Of a stretch of DNA of 14,546 nucleotides, positions 1 to 6,254 are shown piece by piece. A program made the position numbers and the translations under genes. Positions within the stretch are counted from its first letter, which is position 1. Each line of letters starts with the position of its first letter. The notes under the pieces are model-generated. The model searched no databases. It had not been told where the DNA came from and saw nothing but the letters and a program-made list of their open reading frames with translations. Source of the stretch: Bacteroidota bacterium (GTDB lineage: Bacteria > Bacteroidota > Bacteroidia > Chitinophagales > Chitinophagaceae); assembly GCA_021780705.1 (NCBI GenBank), contig JAJXYG010000002.1:1-14546 (forward strand), given 5' to 3'.

Positions 1-34
1 GATCTTGACCCGCAAGGATCAGAGGGTCAGGTGA
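1..34 (+). CDS. possible 3' end of an upstream gene (partial)
   Basis: Reading from base 2, ten codons (ILTRKDQRVR) run to a TGA at 32-34. Nine of these ten codons end in G or C, like the coding regions nearby, and the DNA turns strongly A/T-rich right after the TGA, as expected for a gene end followed by a short spacer. A competing reading from base 1 stays open to a TAA at 64-66 (ending in KVNYLW) and would overlap the next start by 7 bases. Neither fragment is long enough to identify. This is an inference from composition only. Confidence 0.3.
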   Translation, partial: ILTRKDQRVR

Positions 35-59
35 TTGAAATTTTAAAAGTCAATTATTT

Positions 60-656
60 ATGGTAAAGAGGTATTTGATTATTATAATGGCGCTCGGGGT
101 GATGTGGACCTCATGCAAACATAAAGTTTATCCCCCTGACTGCGTAAAGATCGAAACCAATTTTGGAGATATTATCGTGCAGCTATTTCCGGACAAGGCG
201 CCTGCCACGGTGGCCAATTTCCTCAAATATGTGGATGCAGGATACTATAAGAATGGTTCCTTCTACCGGGTGTTGAAGGCCGAAGATGAGCCTTCCGCCG
301 GATTTAAATCCGATCTGATTCAGGGTGGAATATGGCAGACGAAAAGCAAACTGCAGGCAGGCCTGCCCGGTATTACCCTGGAAACTACCAAAGAAACCGG
401 AATCCTTCATAGGGATGGTACGATTTCCATGGCCCGCAGCGGACCTAACACGGCTACCACCGAGTTTTTCATCGTAATTGGCGATCAGAAGGATTATGAT
501 TATGGGGGAGACGCCAATACAGACGGGCAGGGATTTGCCGCATTCGGGCGGGTAGTGGACGGAATGGATATAGTGAGAGACATTCACTCCCAGCCGGATT
601 ATAATACGAGTTTTACCCCGCCTATTGCGATTAAAAATATCGTGAGAGTGAAATAG
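60..656 (+). CDS. cyclophilin-type peptidyl-prolyl cis-trans isomerase, probable lipoprotein
   Basis: This 198-residue protein should catalyse cis-trans isomerisation of X-Pro bonds in the cell envelope. Residues 1-18 form a charged start and hydrophobic stretch ending in WTSC, so Cys19 could be lipidated; Trp at -3 makes the lipobox imperfect. The cyclophilin fold covers about 27-198. Visible family landmarks are FGDIIVQLFPDKAPATVANF (35-54), FYRVL with the catalytic-type Arg70, IQGG (87-90), TEFFIVIGDQ (134-143) and GFAAFGRVVDGMDIV (158-172). The FGRVV stretch resembles bacterial cyclophilins rather than the eukaryotic Trp/His form. Between Arg70 and IQGG there is a longer loop than in minimal cyclophilins. 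The ATG at 60 is the only sensible start because it gives the signal sequence. The gene is convergent with dsbD, leaving a 16-base gap. The family assignment is firm; the lipoprotein call is inference. Confidence 0.93.
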   Translation: MVKRYLIIIMALGVMWTSCKHKVYPPDCVKIETNFGDIIVQLFPDKAPATVANFLKYVDAGYYKNGSFYRVLKAEDEPSAGFKSDLIQGGIWQTKSKLQAGLPGITLETTKETGILHRDGTISMARSGPNTATTEFFIVIGDQKDYDYGGDANTDGQGFAAFGRVVDGMDIVRDIHSQPDYNTSFTPPIAIKNIVRVK

Positions 657-678
657 CCTTAAAAGCTTCGTGCTATTT
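651..678. terminator. weak inverted repeat between convergent gene ends
   Basis: AAATAGC (651-657) and GCTATTT (672-678) are perfect 7-base inverted arms around a 14-base loop. They bracket the gap between the cyclophilin and dsbD stop codons and could act as a bidirectional terminator. Six of the seven arm bases arise because both genes end in a Lys codon AAA followed by TAG, so coincidence is quite possible, and no strong T-run follows on either strand. Confidence 0.25.
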
Positions 679-2298
679 GATTACGGCCGCAGAGGAGGGG
701 AACCTTTGGCTATTGACCGCCGCCACCTTGGTCAGAATATCCAGAAAGCGCTGTTTGTCCGGATTATACCCTCCGGCATTTTGAATGATCTTTCCGGTTT
801 CATCCGTGAAAATATACAGCGGTTGCGCATTGGAGTTGGCAATTACCGCTTCAAAGTCCAGGTTTTTGGCCCCCACATTGTCAATATAGGACTGGTCAAA
901 TTTGGAGGTGTATTTTTCATTGTCAGGAAGTTCCTTCTTCTCATCCACATACAGGGAGGCTACCACGAAATCATCATGCAGCTTCCGGCTGACCTGAGGA
1001 GTGGACAGGACCTCGGCCTCCATTTTTCTGCAATTGGCACAGCTGTGACCGGTAAAGTCAATCATTATGGGCTTGTGCATTATTTTGGCGGCAGCTACCG
1101 CTTCATCAAAATCAAAGAAAGTTTGCACCCCCGAAATCTCGGAGGAAAGAATGTCCGTGTACTTTTTCGGAGTGACCACGATCGTATGGGTGCCGGACGC
1201 ATCTGAGCCGGAATCCGAATTGGTTAACTGAATATTGCGAATCAGCTTCTCCAGGTTGAAATCCTGGGTTTTGTTTTCAGGCAACCAGCCACTGATCGCA
1301 TTGAGGGGAGCACCCCACAATCCGGGAATCATATATACGGTAAATGCCAGGGCCAGAATGGCAAAAAACAGCCTGGTCACAGTGAGATAAGGATGCCCGT
1401 AATCGTTTACCGGCAGATGGTCGTCATGGCTGAATTTGATCTTCCCCAACAGGTAAAAGCCAAGCAATCCGGCAATAATGATCCACAAGGACAAATACAC
1501 CTCACGGTCCAATATCCTCCAATGATAAGCCAGGTCCACATTGGATAAGAATTTCAGGGCCATGGCAATTTCTATAAAACCAAAGGAAACCTTCAGCGTA
1601 TTCAGCCATCCGCCGGATTTGGCAATCTTGTTCAGCATTCCCGGAAAGAATGCAAAAAGGGCAAAGGGAAGGGCAATGGCTATGGAAAATCCCAGAAAAC
1701 CCACCACAGGACCCATCCGGGCCTTTTGCTGGGTGACATCCACCAGCAGGTTGCCAATGAAGGCCGCCGTGCAGGAAAAGGAAACCAGGACCAGGGTCAG
1801 CGCCATAAAGAAAATCCCCGAAATACTGTTCGCACTGGCTTTTGAATCCACCTTGTTGGTCCAGGAGGAAGGCAGGGTAATTTCAAAGGCTCCCAGAAAG
1901 GAGATGCCAAAAATCATGAACAGCACAAAAACAAAAATATTAAACGGGGCACTCGTGGAAATCTGATACAAGGTATCGCTGCCAAAGATCAGGGTCAGAA
2001 AAAAGGCGAATACCGTAAAGATGGTCACAATGGACAAAGAATAAATGATGGCATTGCGAATCCCCTGGGCCCGGGACTGACTCCTTTTCAAAAAGAAAGT
2101 GACCGTTACCGGGAACATGGCATAGAGGCAAGGCTGAATTACCGCAAAAAAACCCCACTTAAGTCCCTGAAGAAAGGTCTCCCCGAGTCCATGGACCGGG
2201 GCGGCACCAGTCTGGGCAAAAGCCTCATGGTGCATTCCTAAAAGAAGGATCAGGGCAATGACAAGGAATCTTCTGATTGGTAAAAAAGATTTCATCAT
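673..2298 (-). CDS. dsbD: thiol:disulfide interchange protein DsbD, membrane and thioredoxin domains
   Basis: DsbD passes electrons from cytoplasmic thioredoxin across the inner membrane to periplasmic disulfides and cytochrome c maturation partners. This 541-residue form begins with a signal peptide (about 1-28, ending AFA). It continues with a transmembrane beta domain of about eight segments (45-330), a linker, and a C-terminal thioredoxin-like gamma domain (about 395-530). The membrane cysteine pair is visible as QPCLYAMFP (Cys57) and SFSCTAAF (Cys176). The gamma active site is HSCANCRKME (Cys420, Cys423). Unlike the E. coli protein, the N-terminal alpha domain is missing; a separate gene 63 bases upstream encodes it. 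Two ATG codons lie in tandem at the start (MMK); the first is used here. No Shine-Dalgarno sequence is seen. Identification is firm. Confidence 0.95.
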   Translation of the reverse strand: MMKSFLPIRRFLVIALILLLGMHHEAFAQTGAAPVHGLGETFLQGLKWGFFAVIQPCLYAMFPVTVTFFLKRSQSRAQGIRNAIIYSLSIVTIFTVFAFFLTLIFGSDTLYQISTSAPFNIFVFVLFMIFGISFLGAFEITLPSSWTNKVDSKASANSISGIFFMALTLVLVSFSCTAAFIGNLLVDVTQQKARMGPVVGFLGFSIAIALPFALFAFFPGMLNKIAKSGGWLNTLKVSFGFIEIAMALKFLSNVDLAYHWRILDREVYLSLWIIIAGLLGFYLLGKIKFSHDDHLPVNDYGHPYLTVTRLFFAILALAFTVYMIPGLWGAPLNAISGWLPENKTQDFNLEKLIRNIQLTNSDSGSDASGTHTIVVTPKKYTDILSSEISGVQTFFDFDEAVAAAKIMHKPIMIDFTGHSCANCRKMEAEVLSTPQVSRKLHDDFVVASLYVDEKKELPDNEKYTSKFDQSYIDNVGAKNLDFEAVIANSNAQPLYIFTDETGKIIQNAGGYNPDKQRFLDILTKVAAVNSQRFPSSAAVIK

Positions 2299-2346
2299 AA
2301 TATTTTAAGATGGAAGGATCAATCCATTAGCCTCTATCCAAATGAA

Positions 2347-2370
2347 CTGTCCGGACAGGCGCTAAAGCGC
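2347..2370 (-). other. intercistronic palindrome and hairpin between the two dsbD genes
   Basis: A perfect 12-base palindrome, CTGTCCGGACAG, lies at 2347-2358. It abuts GCGCTTTAGCGC (minus strand, 2359-2370), which can form a 4-base stem with a 4-base loop and contains the TAG stop of the upstream dsbD N-domain gene. In mRNA these would be two adjacent small hairpins right after the first cistron. No T-run follows, so a simple intrinsic terminator is unlikely; an mRNA processing or stability element, or a protein-binding site, is possible. Confidence 0.4.
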
Positions 2371-2799
2371 AATATTAAAAGCAATGGTCTTGGGAGGCAG
2401 ACATTGCCGGTCATTACACACCATGTATTCTATGGTTCCCGCTACTGCTTTGGTGCCTGGGGTCACCCTCACGGTTTGCATGAAGTCGACATTATTTTCG
2501 AAGTATTTTTGATTTACATTGAACTCCTTTTCAAAGACCACTTTCATCTTGCCCTCTTCTCTGGCCTTGCCAACGGGTTTCACTTTTTTAAAATTCAGTA
2601 CAGTGGCCTGGGCTCCCCCATCCGGATTGTAAATGGAGTATATATGCCAGCTAGGATCCACATAGGTCCTGATGTGCAGGACATATTCATTGACCCCTTT
2701 TTTCTGGGCAGCGTAACTGAATCTGACAGGATTGAGGATTTGACCGAAAGTAATGGTGAGTACACACAGGCCTAATAACGTTAAAAAAAATTTTTTCAT
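2362..2799 (-). CDS. DsbD N-terminal (alpha) domain protein, periplasmic
   Basis: The 145-residue protein has a signal peptide (MKKFFLTLLGLCVLTITFG, about 1-19) and then one immunoglobulin-like domain of the DsbD N-terminal type. Family features are the WHIYS segment (51-55), the NFKK region (69-72) and the C-terminal motif YMVCNDRQCLPPK (125-137). Cys128 and Cys133 there match the redox pair of the DsbD alpha domain, with the four-residue spacing usual for Bacteroidota. It would accept electrons from the gamma domain of the DsbD encoded next door and pass them to periplasmic substrates. The ATG at 2799 gives the signal peptide. It lies 80 bases after purQ and 63 bases before dsbD on the same strand, so co-transcription with dsbD is likely. 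Confidence 0.88.
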   Translation of the reverse strand: MKKFFLTLLGLCVLTITFGQILNPVRFSYAAQKKGVNEYVLHIRTYVDPSWHIYSIYNPDGGAQATVLNFKKVKPVGKAREEGKMKVVFEKEFNVNQKYFENNVDFMQTVRVTPGTKAVAGTIEYMVCNDRQCLPPKTIAFNIAL

Positions 2800-2879
2800 A
2801 CCAGGAGAGATTTCAACAATTATAATTCATAAAATGATTGCCTTGGGAATTCATGAGTTAAAATGAGTTTTATTTAACT

Positions 2880-3545
2880 TTAGTTTATAGAAAATAGTTC
2901 CGAAAAGATGCCCCTGCCATCCATATTTTGCAATGCATCGCTGCAGGCCCGCTCCGGATGCGGCATCATGCCAAATACATTCCCCTCCTTGTTGCGAATG
3001 CCGGCAATATTGTCCAGGCTTCCATTCGGTGAAAAATCTGCATCCTGAAAATTTCCACCTGAATCACAATACCGGTAAATCACCTGGTTATTTTTTTCCA
3101 ATTCCCCGAGTACCTGGCTGCTGGCATAGTACCTGCCATCACCGTGGGCTACCGGAATCTTCCTGACCTGCTTGTCTTCACCGGTGATAAGCACATTGCG
3201 GCAGACAAATTGCATATTTCCATTTCTTAGCAAAGCTCCGGGGAGCAACCCACTTTCACATAGAATCTGAAAGCCGTTGCAGACGCCAAACACTTTCCCG
3301 CCCCTGGCCGCAAAATCAATCACACTCTGCATCATGGGGCTGAATCGGGCAATGGCCCCGCACCTCAAATAATCTCCAAAACTAAATCCCCCCGGAAGGA
3401 CAATGCAATCCCGGGTGCTAAACATGGAGAGATCGCGGTCTTTGTGCCAGAGCGGAAGTACTTCCTGATGAAGGTCATCCCTTAAAGCATGAATCATGTC
3501 CCTGTCACAATTGGAACCGGGGAATACTACGACGCCGAATTTCAT
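2880..3545 (-). CDS. purQ: phosphoribosylformylglycinamidine synthase subunit PurQ (glutaminase)
   Basis: PurQ hydrolyses glutamine and channels ammonia to PurL for FGAR to FGAM conversion in purine synthesis; PurS completes the complex. This 221-residue protein is a full-length class I glutamine amidotransferase of the usual PurQ size. It starts MKFGVVVFPGSNCDRD, a hallmark N-terminus, followed by LPGGFSFGDYLRCGAIA (50-66). The nucleophile elbow FGVCNGFQIL contains Cys89, and MMPHPERA contains His196 and Glu198 of the triad. The open frame extends upstream to 3656, but that extension overlaps the preceding gene and adds 37 residues unlike PurQ, so the ATG at 3543-3545 is chosen. It follows the DUF6427 gene by 41 bases. 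A free-standing PurQ implies small PurL and PurS elsewhere in the genome. Confidence 0.96.
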   Translation of the reverse strand: MKFGVVVFPGSNCDRDMIHALRDDLHQEVLPLWHKDRDLSMFSTRDCIVLPGGFSFGDYLRCGAIARFSPMMQSVIDFAARGGKVFGVCNGFQILCESGLLPGALLRNGNMQFVCRNVLITGEDKQVRKIPVAHGDGRYYASSQVLGELEKNNQVIYRYCDSGGNFQDADFSPNGSLDNIAGIRNKEGNVFGMMPHPERACSDALQNMDGRGIFSELFSIN

Positions 3546-3571
3546 ATAAGAGAGAATTTCTATTTGAAATG

Positions 3572-3579
3572 CAAAAATA
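3572..3579 (-). promoter_or_regulatory. possible internal -7 promoter element before purQ
   Basis: The minus strand reads TATTTTTG, a perfect match to the Bacteroidota -7 pattern TAnnTTTG, 26 bases before the purQ ATG. No TTG or TTTG lies at the expected -33 distance, and short A/T-rich matches occur by chance, so this is weak. Confidence 0.22.
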
Positions 3580-3586
3580 CTAAGAT

Positions 3587-4567
3587 TTATCGCTTCAGAT
3601 AGCTTAAGTAATAAATGAAACCCACCATCAGCCAGTGAATAGATAGGGGAAACCATTTTTTAGTTGGGTAAAAAAAGAAGTACGCCACAAAGGCAGAAAG
3701 CGGAACTGCCGCCAGGATCCAGTATTGGAAATTATACACCCGGTTGATAAACGGGATCAGCAGGGCGGTGATCAGATAAAGCAATAATAAGCCCCAGTTC
3801 TTCCTGACCTGGACCAGTTGTTTGCGGGAAGAGATTTGAATAAAAAGTCCTCCCATCACGGCAGCAAACAGGATCGGGATAATCCCGAGGTAATAAAGGT
3901 GATTGCTGATAATGAAGGCGTAATTGGCCTTGAACTGCGGCATCGTATAGTTATAGAGGGCATTGGTCAGGAATAGCCAGGCAAAAAGGAGGTACCAGGG
4001 GGTAAGCACCCCGAGTACGGATACAAACCATTCCTCTATCCTGAAGGGCCGGGTAAGGATGAGAGCAAATACGACCAGCAATACAAATGCAATGGAGGGA
4101 AAATACAGAAACATGCTGATTCCCAGCACCAAACCGATATTATACAAGGTGGTTTTGGCATGGGGATTATTATACAGATTGCTGATTTTCGCCCACAACC
4201 AGATCAGCATGGTATTGAGAATCAGTGCCGAACTGAGTATATTCCATTCCGGAAAAAAAGACGTGATCAGCAGGTAACTCATCCCCGGGAGGTAGTTGGA
4301 CTTCTGCATCATCCGGCGATTATTGATCAACTGGTTGAAACTCAGCGCCTGGGTATATAACAGGAGAAAAGATATGAGTGAATACACTACAGGATACCGG
4401 TCCAGGAAGGGCTTCAGGAAACCGAGCATGCGGTTGTACAGCACCCCGTCAGAGTTCATCACCACGGGAACCAGGGGATGAATGAACCAGACCAGCTTCA
4501 GCAACAACCCATAGATGAGGAGCAGGAAGGTGTTGAAGGGGTTATTTAGCCTGAATTTGCCAATCAC
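3587..4567 (-). CDS. DUF6427 family multi-pass membrane protein
   Basis: A 326-residue, very hydrophobic protein with about eight to ten membrane segments (for example 12-30, 56-74, 108-126, 142-172, 184-203, 222-242, 258-273, 279-299, 306-322). The N-terminal FRLNNPFNTFLLLIYGLLL (5-23) and the block NRRMMQKSNYLPGMSYLLITSFFPEW (83-108) match my recollection of DUF6427, a family seen mainly in Bacteroidota and without known function. The start is GTG at 4565-4567. Reading upstream, the frame meets a stop before any ATG, and the first internal ATG would remove the conserved N-terminus. It probably heads a transcript with purQ, 41 bases downstream. The family call is moderately sure; no function is claimed. 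Confidence 0.78.
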   Translation of the reverse strand: MIGKFRLNNPFNTFLLLIYGLLLKLVWFIHPLVPVVMNSDGVLYNRMLGFLKPFLDRYPVVYSLISFLLLYTQALSFNQLINNRRMMQKSNYLPGMSYLLITSFFPEWNILSSALILNTMLIWLWAKISNLYNNPHAKTTLYNIGLVLGISMFLYFPSIAFVLLVVFALILTRPFRIEEWFVSVLGVLTPWYLLFAWLFLTNALYNYTMPQFKANYAFIISNHLYYLGIIPILFAAVMGGLFIQISSRKQLVQVRKNWGLLLLYLITALLIPFINRVYNFQYWILAAVPLSAFVAYFFFYPTKKWFPLSIHWLMVGFIYYLSYLKR

Positions 4568-4572
4568 GGAAA

Positions 4573-4588
4573 ACTTTTCTGGAAAAGT
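4573..4588 (-). promoter_or_regulatory. inverted repeat overlapping the DUF6427-purQ promoter
   Basis: The minus strand reads ACTTTTCCAGAAAAGT, a perfect inverted repeat (7-base arms, 2-base centre) ending 5 bases before the GTG start. It overlaps the proposed -7 element, which is where a repressor would bind. As RNA it would give only a weak A/U-rich stem. Confidence 0.35.
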
Positions 4589-4611
4589 AATAAATAAAAA
4601 TCTGAATCAAA
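4582..4611 (-). promoter_or_regulatory. Bacteroidota-type promoter for DUF6427-purQ
   Basis: On the minus strand TTTG (plus 4608-4611) is followed after 18 bases by TACTTTTC (plus 4582-4589). The Bacteroidota consensus is TTTG, about 19 bases, TAnnTTTG, so both boxes and the spacing fit with one mismatch. Transcription would begin roughly 7-10 bases before the GTG start, giving a very short leader. This is inference from the pattern. Confidence 0.45.
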
Positions 4612-4618
4612 GGAAATT

Positions 4619-4638
4619 GGTCCCACATCCAGGGCACC
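4619..4638 (-). terminator. possible hairpin after the unknown 500-residue gene
   Basis: On the minus strand GGT(G)CCC and GGGACC can pair around a seven-base loop with one bulged G, 16 bases after the stop codon of the secreted protein gene. Only a poor T-rich tail (AATTTCCTTT) follows. It could end or attenuate that transcript before the next promoter. Confidence 0.25.
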
Positions 4639-4654
4639 TCCCCGACCCGGAAAC

Positions 4655-6157
4655 TCAGAATTCGATTTTGGAAAAGCAAATGTAATTTCTAAAAGTACAG
4701 GGAAGCACCATCTGATAGGAGCTGACCTGCTTGGCATATTTGGGCATGAATTCATATCCCTTGTCCAGACTCCGGAACGGCGGTTCCCGTACCACCGATC
4801 CATCCGGGGACATGATTTGTTCCTTCAGCAGTTCAAAATGCCGGTCCATCTCATTATAGAGAAAATGCAGCTTCCCACCCGTGAGCATGATGGAATAAGA
4901 CAGGTAATTGTCGGTATTGTCATCATACTGGGATTTGGTCACCACGGTCTTCCAGTTCAGCTTGCTCTCGGGTGATACATCAAATACGGCAATGTTGTCA
5001 TAATAATACCGCGAGTTCCCTCCGTTATTGTAATAGGGGTTATAATATCCTCCCATGTACGGGGAATAAATATAGGGGTTGTAATAGGAAAACGGCGACA
5101 GGGGACTGCCAAATGGGAAGCCGTAACCGTTATACCGGTAATTGACCGAACGGTCCTCGGCAGTCAGAATAAATCCACCATCCCTCTTTAAAATCACATC
5201 CCTGATAAAATAGTCGTTGAATGCCTGGCGGGCATTACCTTGCGATTTGGCAAGATTCTTAAGGGATTCATCAAAGGGAAGAATGGACTGGTAATCGATC
5301 CTTGCCTGCCGGATGTCCCAGAACGCACTGAATAAGCCGTCGACATTGCTGTTTTTCCTTGAGTAATAAAGGGAATTGATGACATACCGCTGGTTGAGGT
5401 TGTCAATTTTGAGAAATACCTCGCTAAGGTACTTCCCAAAAAGATTGACCGGGTGCAGTTCAATACTGTCTGCATCGGCAGGCTTCACTGCAAGGAGCAG
5501 CTGTTGCTGGAGGTACCGGGAATCCTGCCGGTCTCCGACGGTAAACACAAAATTTCCGTTATTGTCCACATAGAAATCACTGAGGGAATTTCTGTAATCA
5601 TCAAAATTGGTTCCGATTACGGATTTGTGCAGCAACTGGAGACTGGAATTGAACAACAGGGTGGTGAAGGTGAAAGTCTCATACTTCTTCTGGATCTTGT
5701 AGAGCAGGATCTTGGAACGGTCCTCGCTATAAATGACATTGTAGATTCTGGAATTTGAAAAGAATCCGAGATGGGTGGTGTCCAGGGCAAAAGGTTTGCG
5801 AAGCACTTTTCCATTTCCATCCATTTCCACTGCCATGGCATACATGGCACTCCTCTTCTGATACTGGTAAATGGCATACAGGGAATCCGGATAGGCAATA
5901 AATTCTGCACTCAGGGTCCTGTCCGGCATGAACTGCAACTTGAAGGCATCCTTGACCTTCATATCATTATCGAATATGGTCAATATCCTGCGGTTCCTGA
6001 GATTTTTGTACACCAGGTAATTTCCGCTCACCTTTCCGATAATGTCAAAATTCGTCAGATTGACATCGGCAGGATCCGGATCTGAGTATTTGATATCCTG
6101 GGCTGCGGCCGACAGGGAAATCAAAAACAGGGTACACCAAAAGAATAAAAATTTCAT
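4655..6157 (-). CDS. secreted protein of unknown function with a tyrosine-rich insertion
   Basis: I do not recognise a named family for this 500-residue protein. A clear signal peptide, MKFLFFWCTLFLISLSAAAQ (1-20, cleavage after AAA or AQ), sends it to the periplasm or outside. The mature part has repeated short beta-strand-like units such as DNDMKVKDAFKLQF (63-76), FNSSLQLLHKSVIG (169-182) and DNNGNFVFTVGD (198-209), suggesting a beta-propeller-like fold; this is inference. Residues 340-386 hold 15 tyrosines among Gly, Asn and Pro, with YYNPY occurring twice 13 residues apart, and look disordered or surface-exposed. There is no membrane segment after the signal, no catalytic motif and no C-terminal sorting domain. 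The ATG at 6157 gives the signal peptide. It is divergent from the epimerase-like gene and precedes DUF6427 by 87 bases. Confidence 0.85.
   Translation of the reverse strand: MKFLFFWCTLFLISLSAAAQDIKYSDPDPADVNLTNFDIIGKVSGNYLVYKNLRNRRILTIFDNDMKVKDAFKLQFMPDRTLSAEFIAYPDSLYAIYQYQKRSAMYAMAVEMDGNGKVLRKPFALDTTHLGFFSNSRIYNVIYSEDRSKILLYKIQKKYETFTFTTLLFNSSLQLLHKSVIGTNFDDYRNSLSDFYVDNNGNFVFTVGDRQDSRYLQQQLLLAVKPADADSIELHPVNLFGKYLSEVFLKIDNLNQRYVINSLYYSRKNSNVDGLFSAFWDIRQARIDYQSILPFDESLKNLAKSQGNARQAFNDYFIRDVILKRDGGFILTAEDRSVNYRYNGYGFPFGSPLSPFSYYNPYIYSPYMGGYYNPYYNNGGNSRYYYDNIAVFDVSPESKLNWKTVVTKSQYDDNTDNYLSYSIMLTGGKLHFLYNEMDRHFELLKEQIMSPDGSVVREPPFRSLDKGYEFMPKYAKQVSSYQMVLPCTFRNYICFSKIEF
5000..5140 (-). repeat. 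low-complexity Tyr/Gly/Asn/Pro coding segment
   Basis: This stretch encodes residues 340-386 of the secreted protein. At DNA level TAGGGGTT recurs at 5034-5041 and 5073-5080 within similar surroundings, 39 bases (13 codons) apart, giving the repeated YYNPY. The pattern suggests expansion by slippage or duplication. Confidence 0.6.
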
Positions 6158-6221
6158 GCCTGTTATTTGGAATAATAAAAGTAATTATTTGTGGCAACCT
6201 AATACATAAATTGAAATAATC

Positions 6222-6229
6222 TACTTTTG
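6222..6229 (+). promoter_or_regulatory. -7 promoter element for the epimerase-like gene
   Basis: TACTTTTG is a perfect match to the Bacteroidota -7 pattern TAnnTTTG and lies 25 bases before the ATG at 6255, a normal distance. No convincing -33 TTTG is at the right spacing. It sits in the 97-base divergent region. On the opposite strand the near match TACTTTTA (plus 6176-6183) could serve the secreted protein gene. Confidence 0.4.
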
Positions 6230-6254
6230 ATCTATACTAATTTACGTTAAAAAA

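Noticed and set aside
127..131. KVSTS instead of KMSKS in MetRS as a possible defect
   Set aside because: Positions here are residues of the fragment. KVSTS/KISTS is a normal form in this MetRS subgroup, so it is not a lost motif.
670..1206. 178-codon plus-strand open frame antisense to dsbD
   Set aside because: It lies opposite the conserved thioredoxin domain, with no start signal or recognisable domain.
3546..3656. 37-residue N-terminal extension of PurQ
   Set aside because: It overlaps the DUF6427 gene end and is unlike PurQ; MKFGVVVFPGSNCDRD at 3545 is the family's true N-terminus.
4564..4803. 79-codon minus-strand open frame across the secreted protein end and DUF6427 start
   Set aside because: It overlaps two better-supported genes, has no recognisable features and has Arg/Ser/Pro-rich out-of-frame composition.
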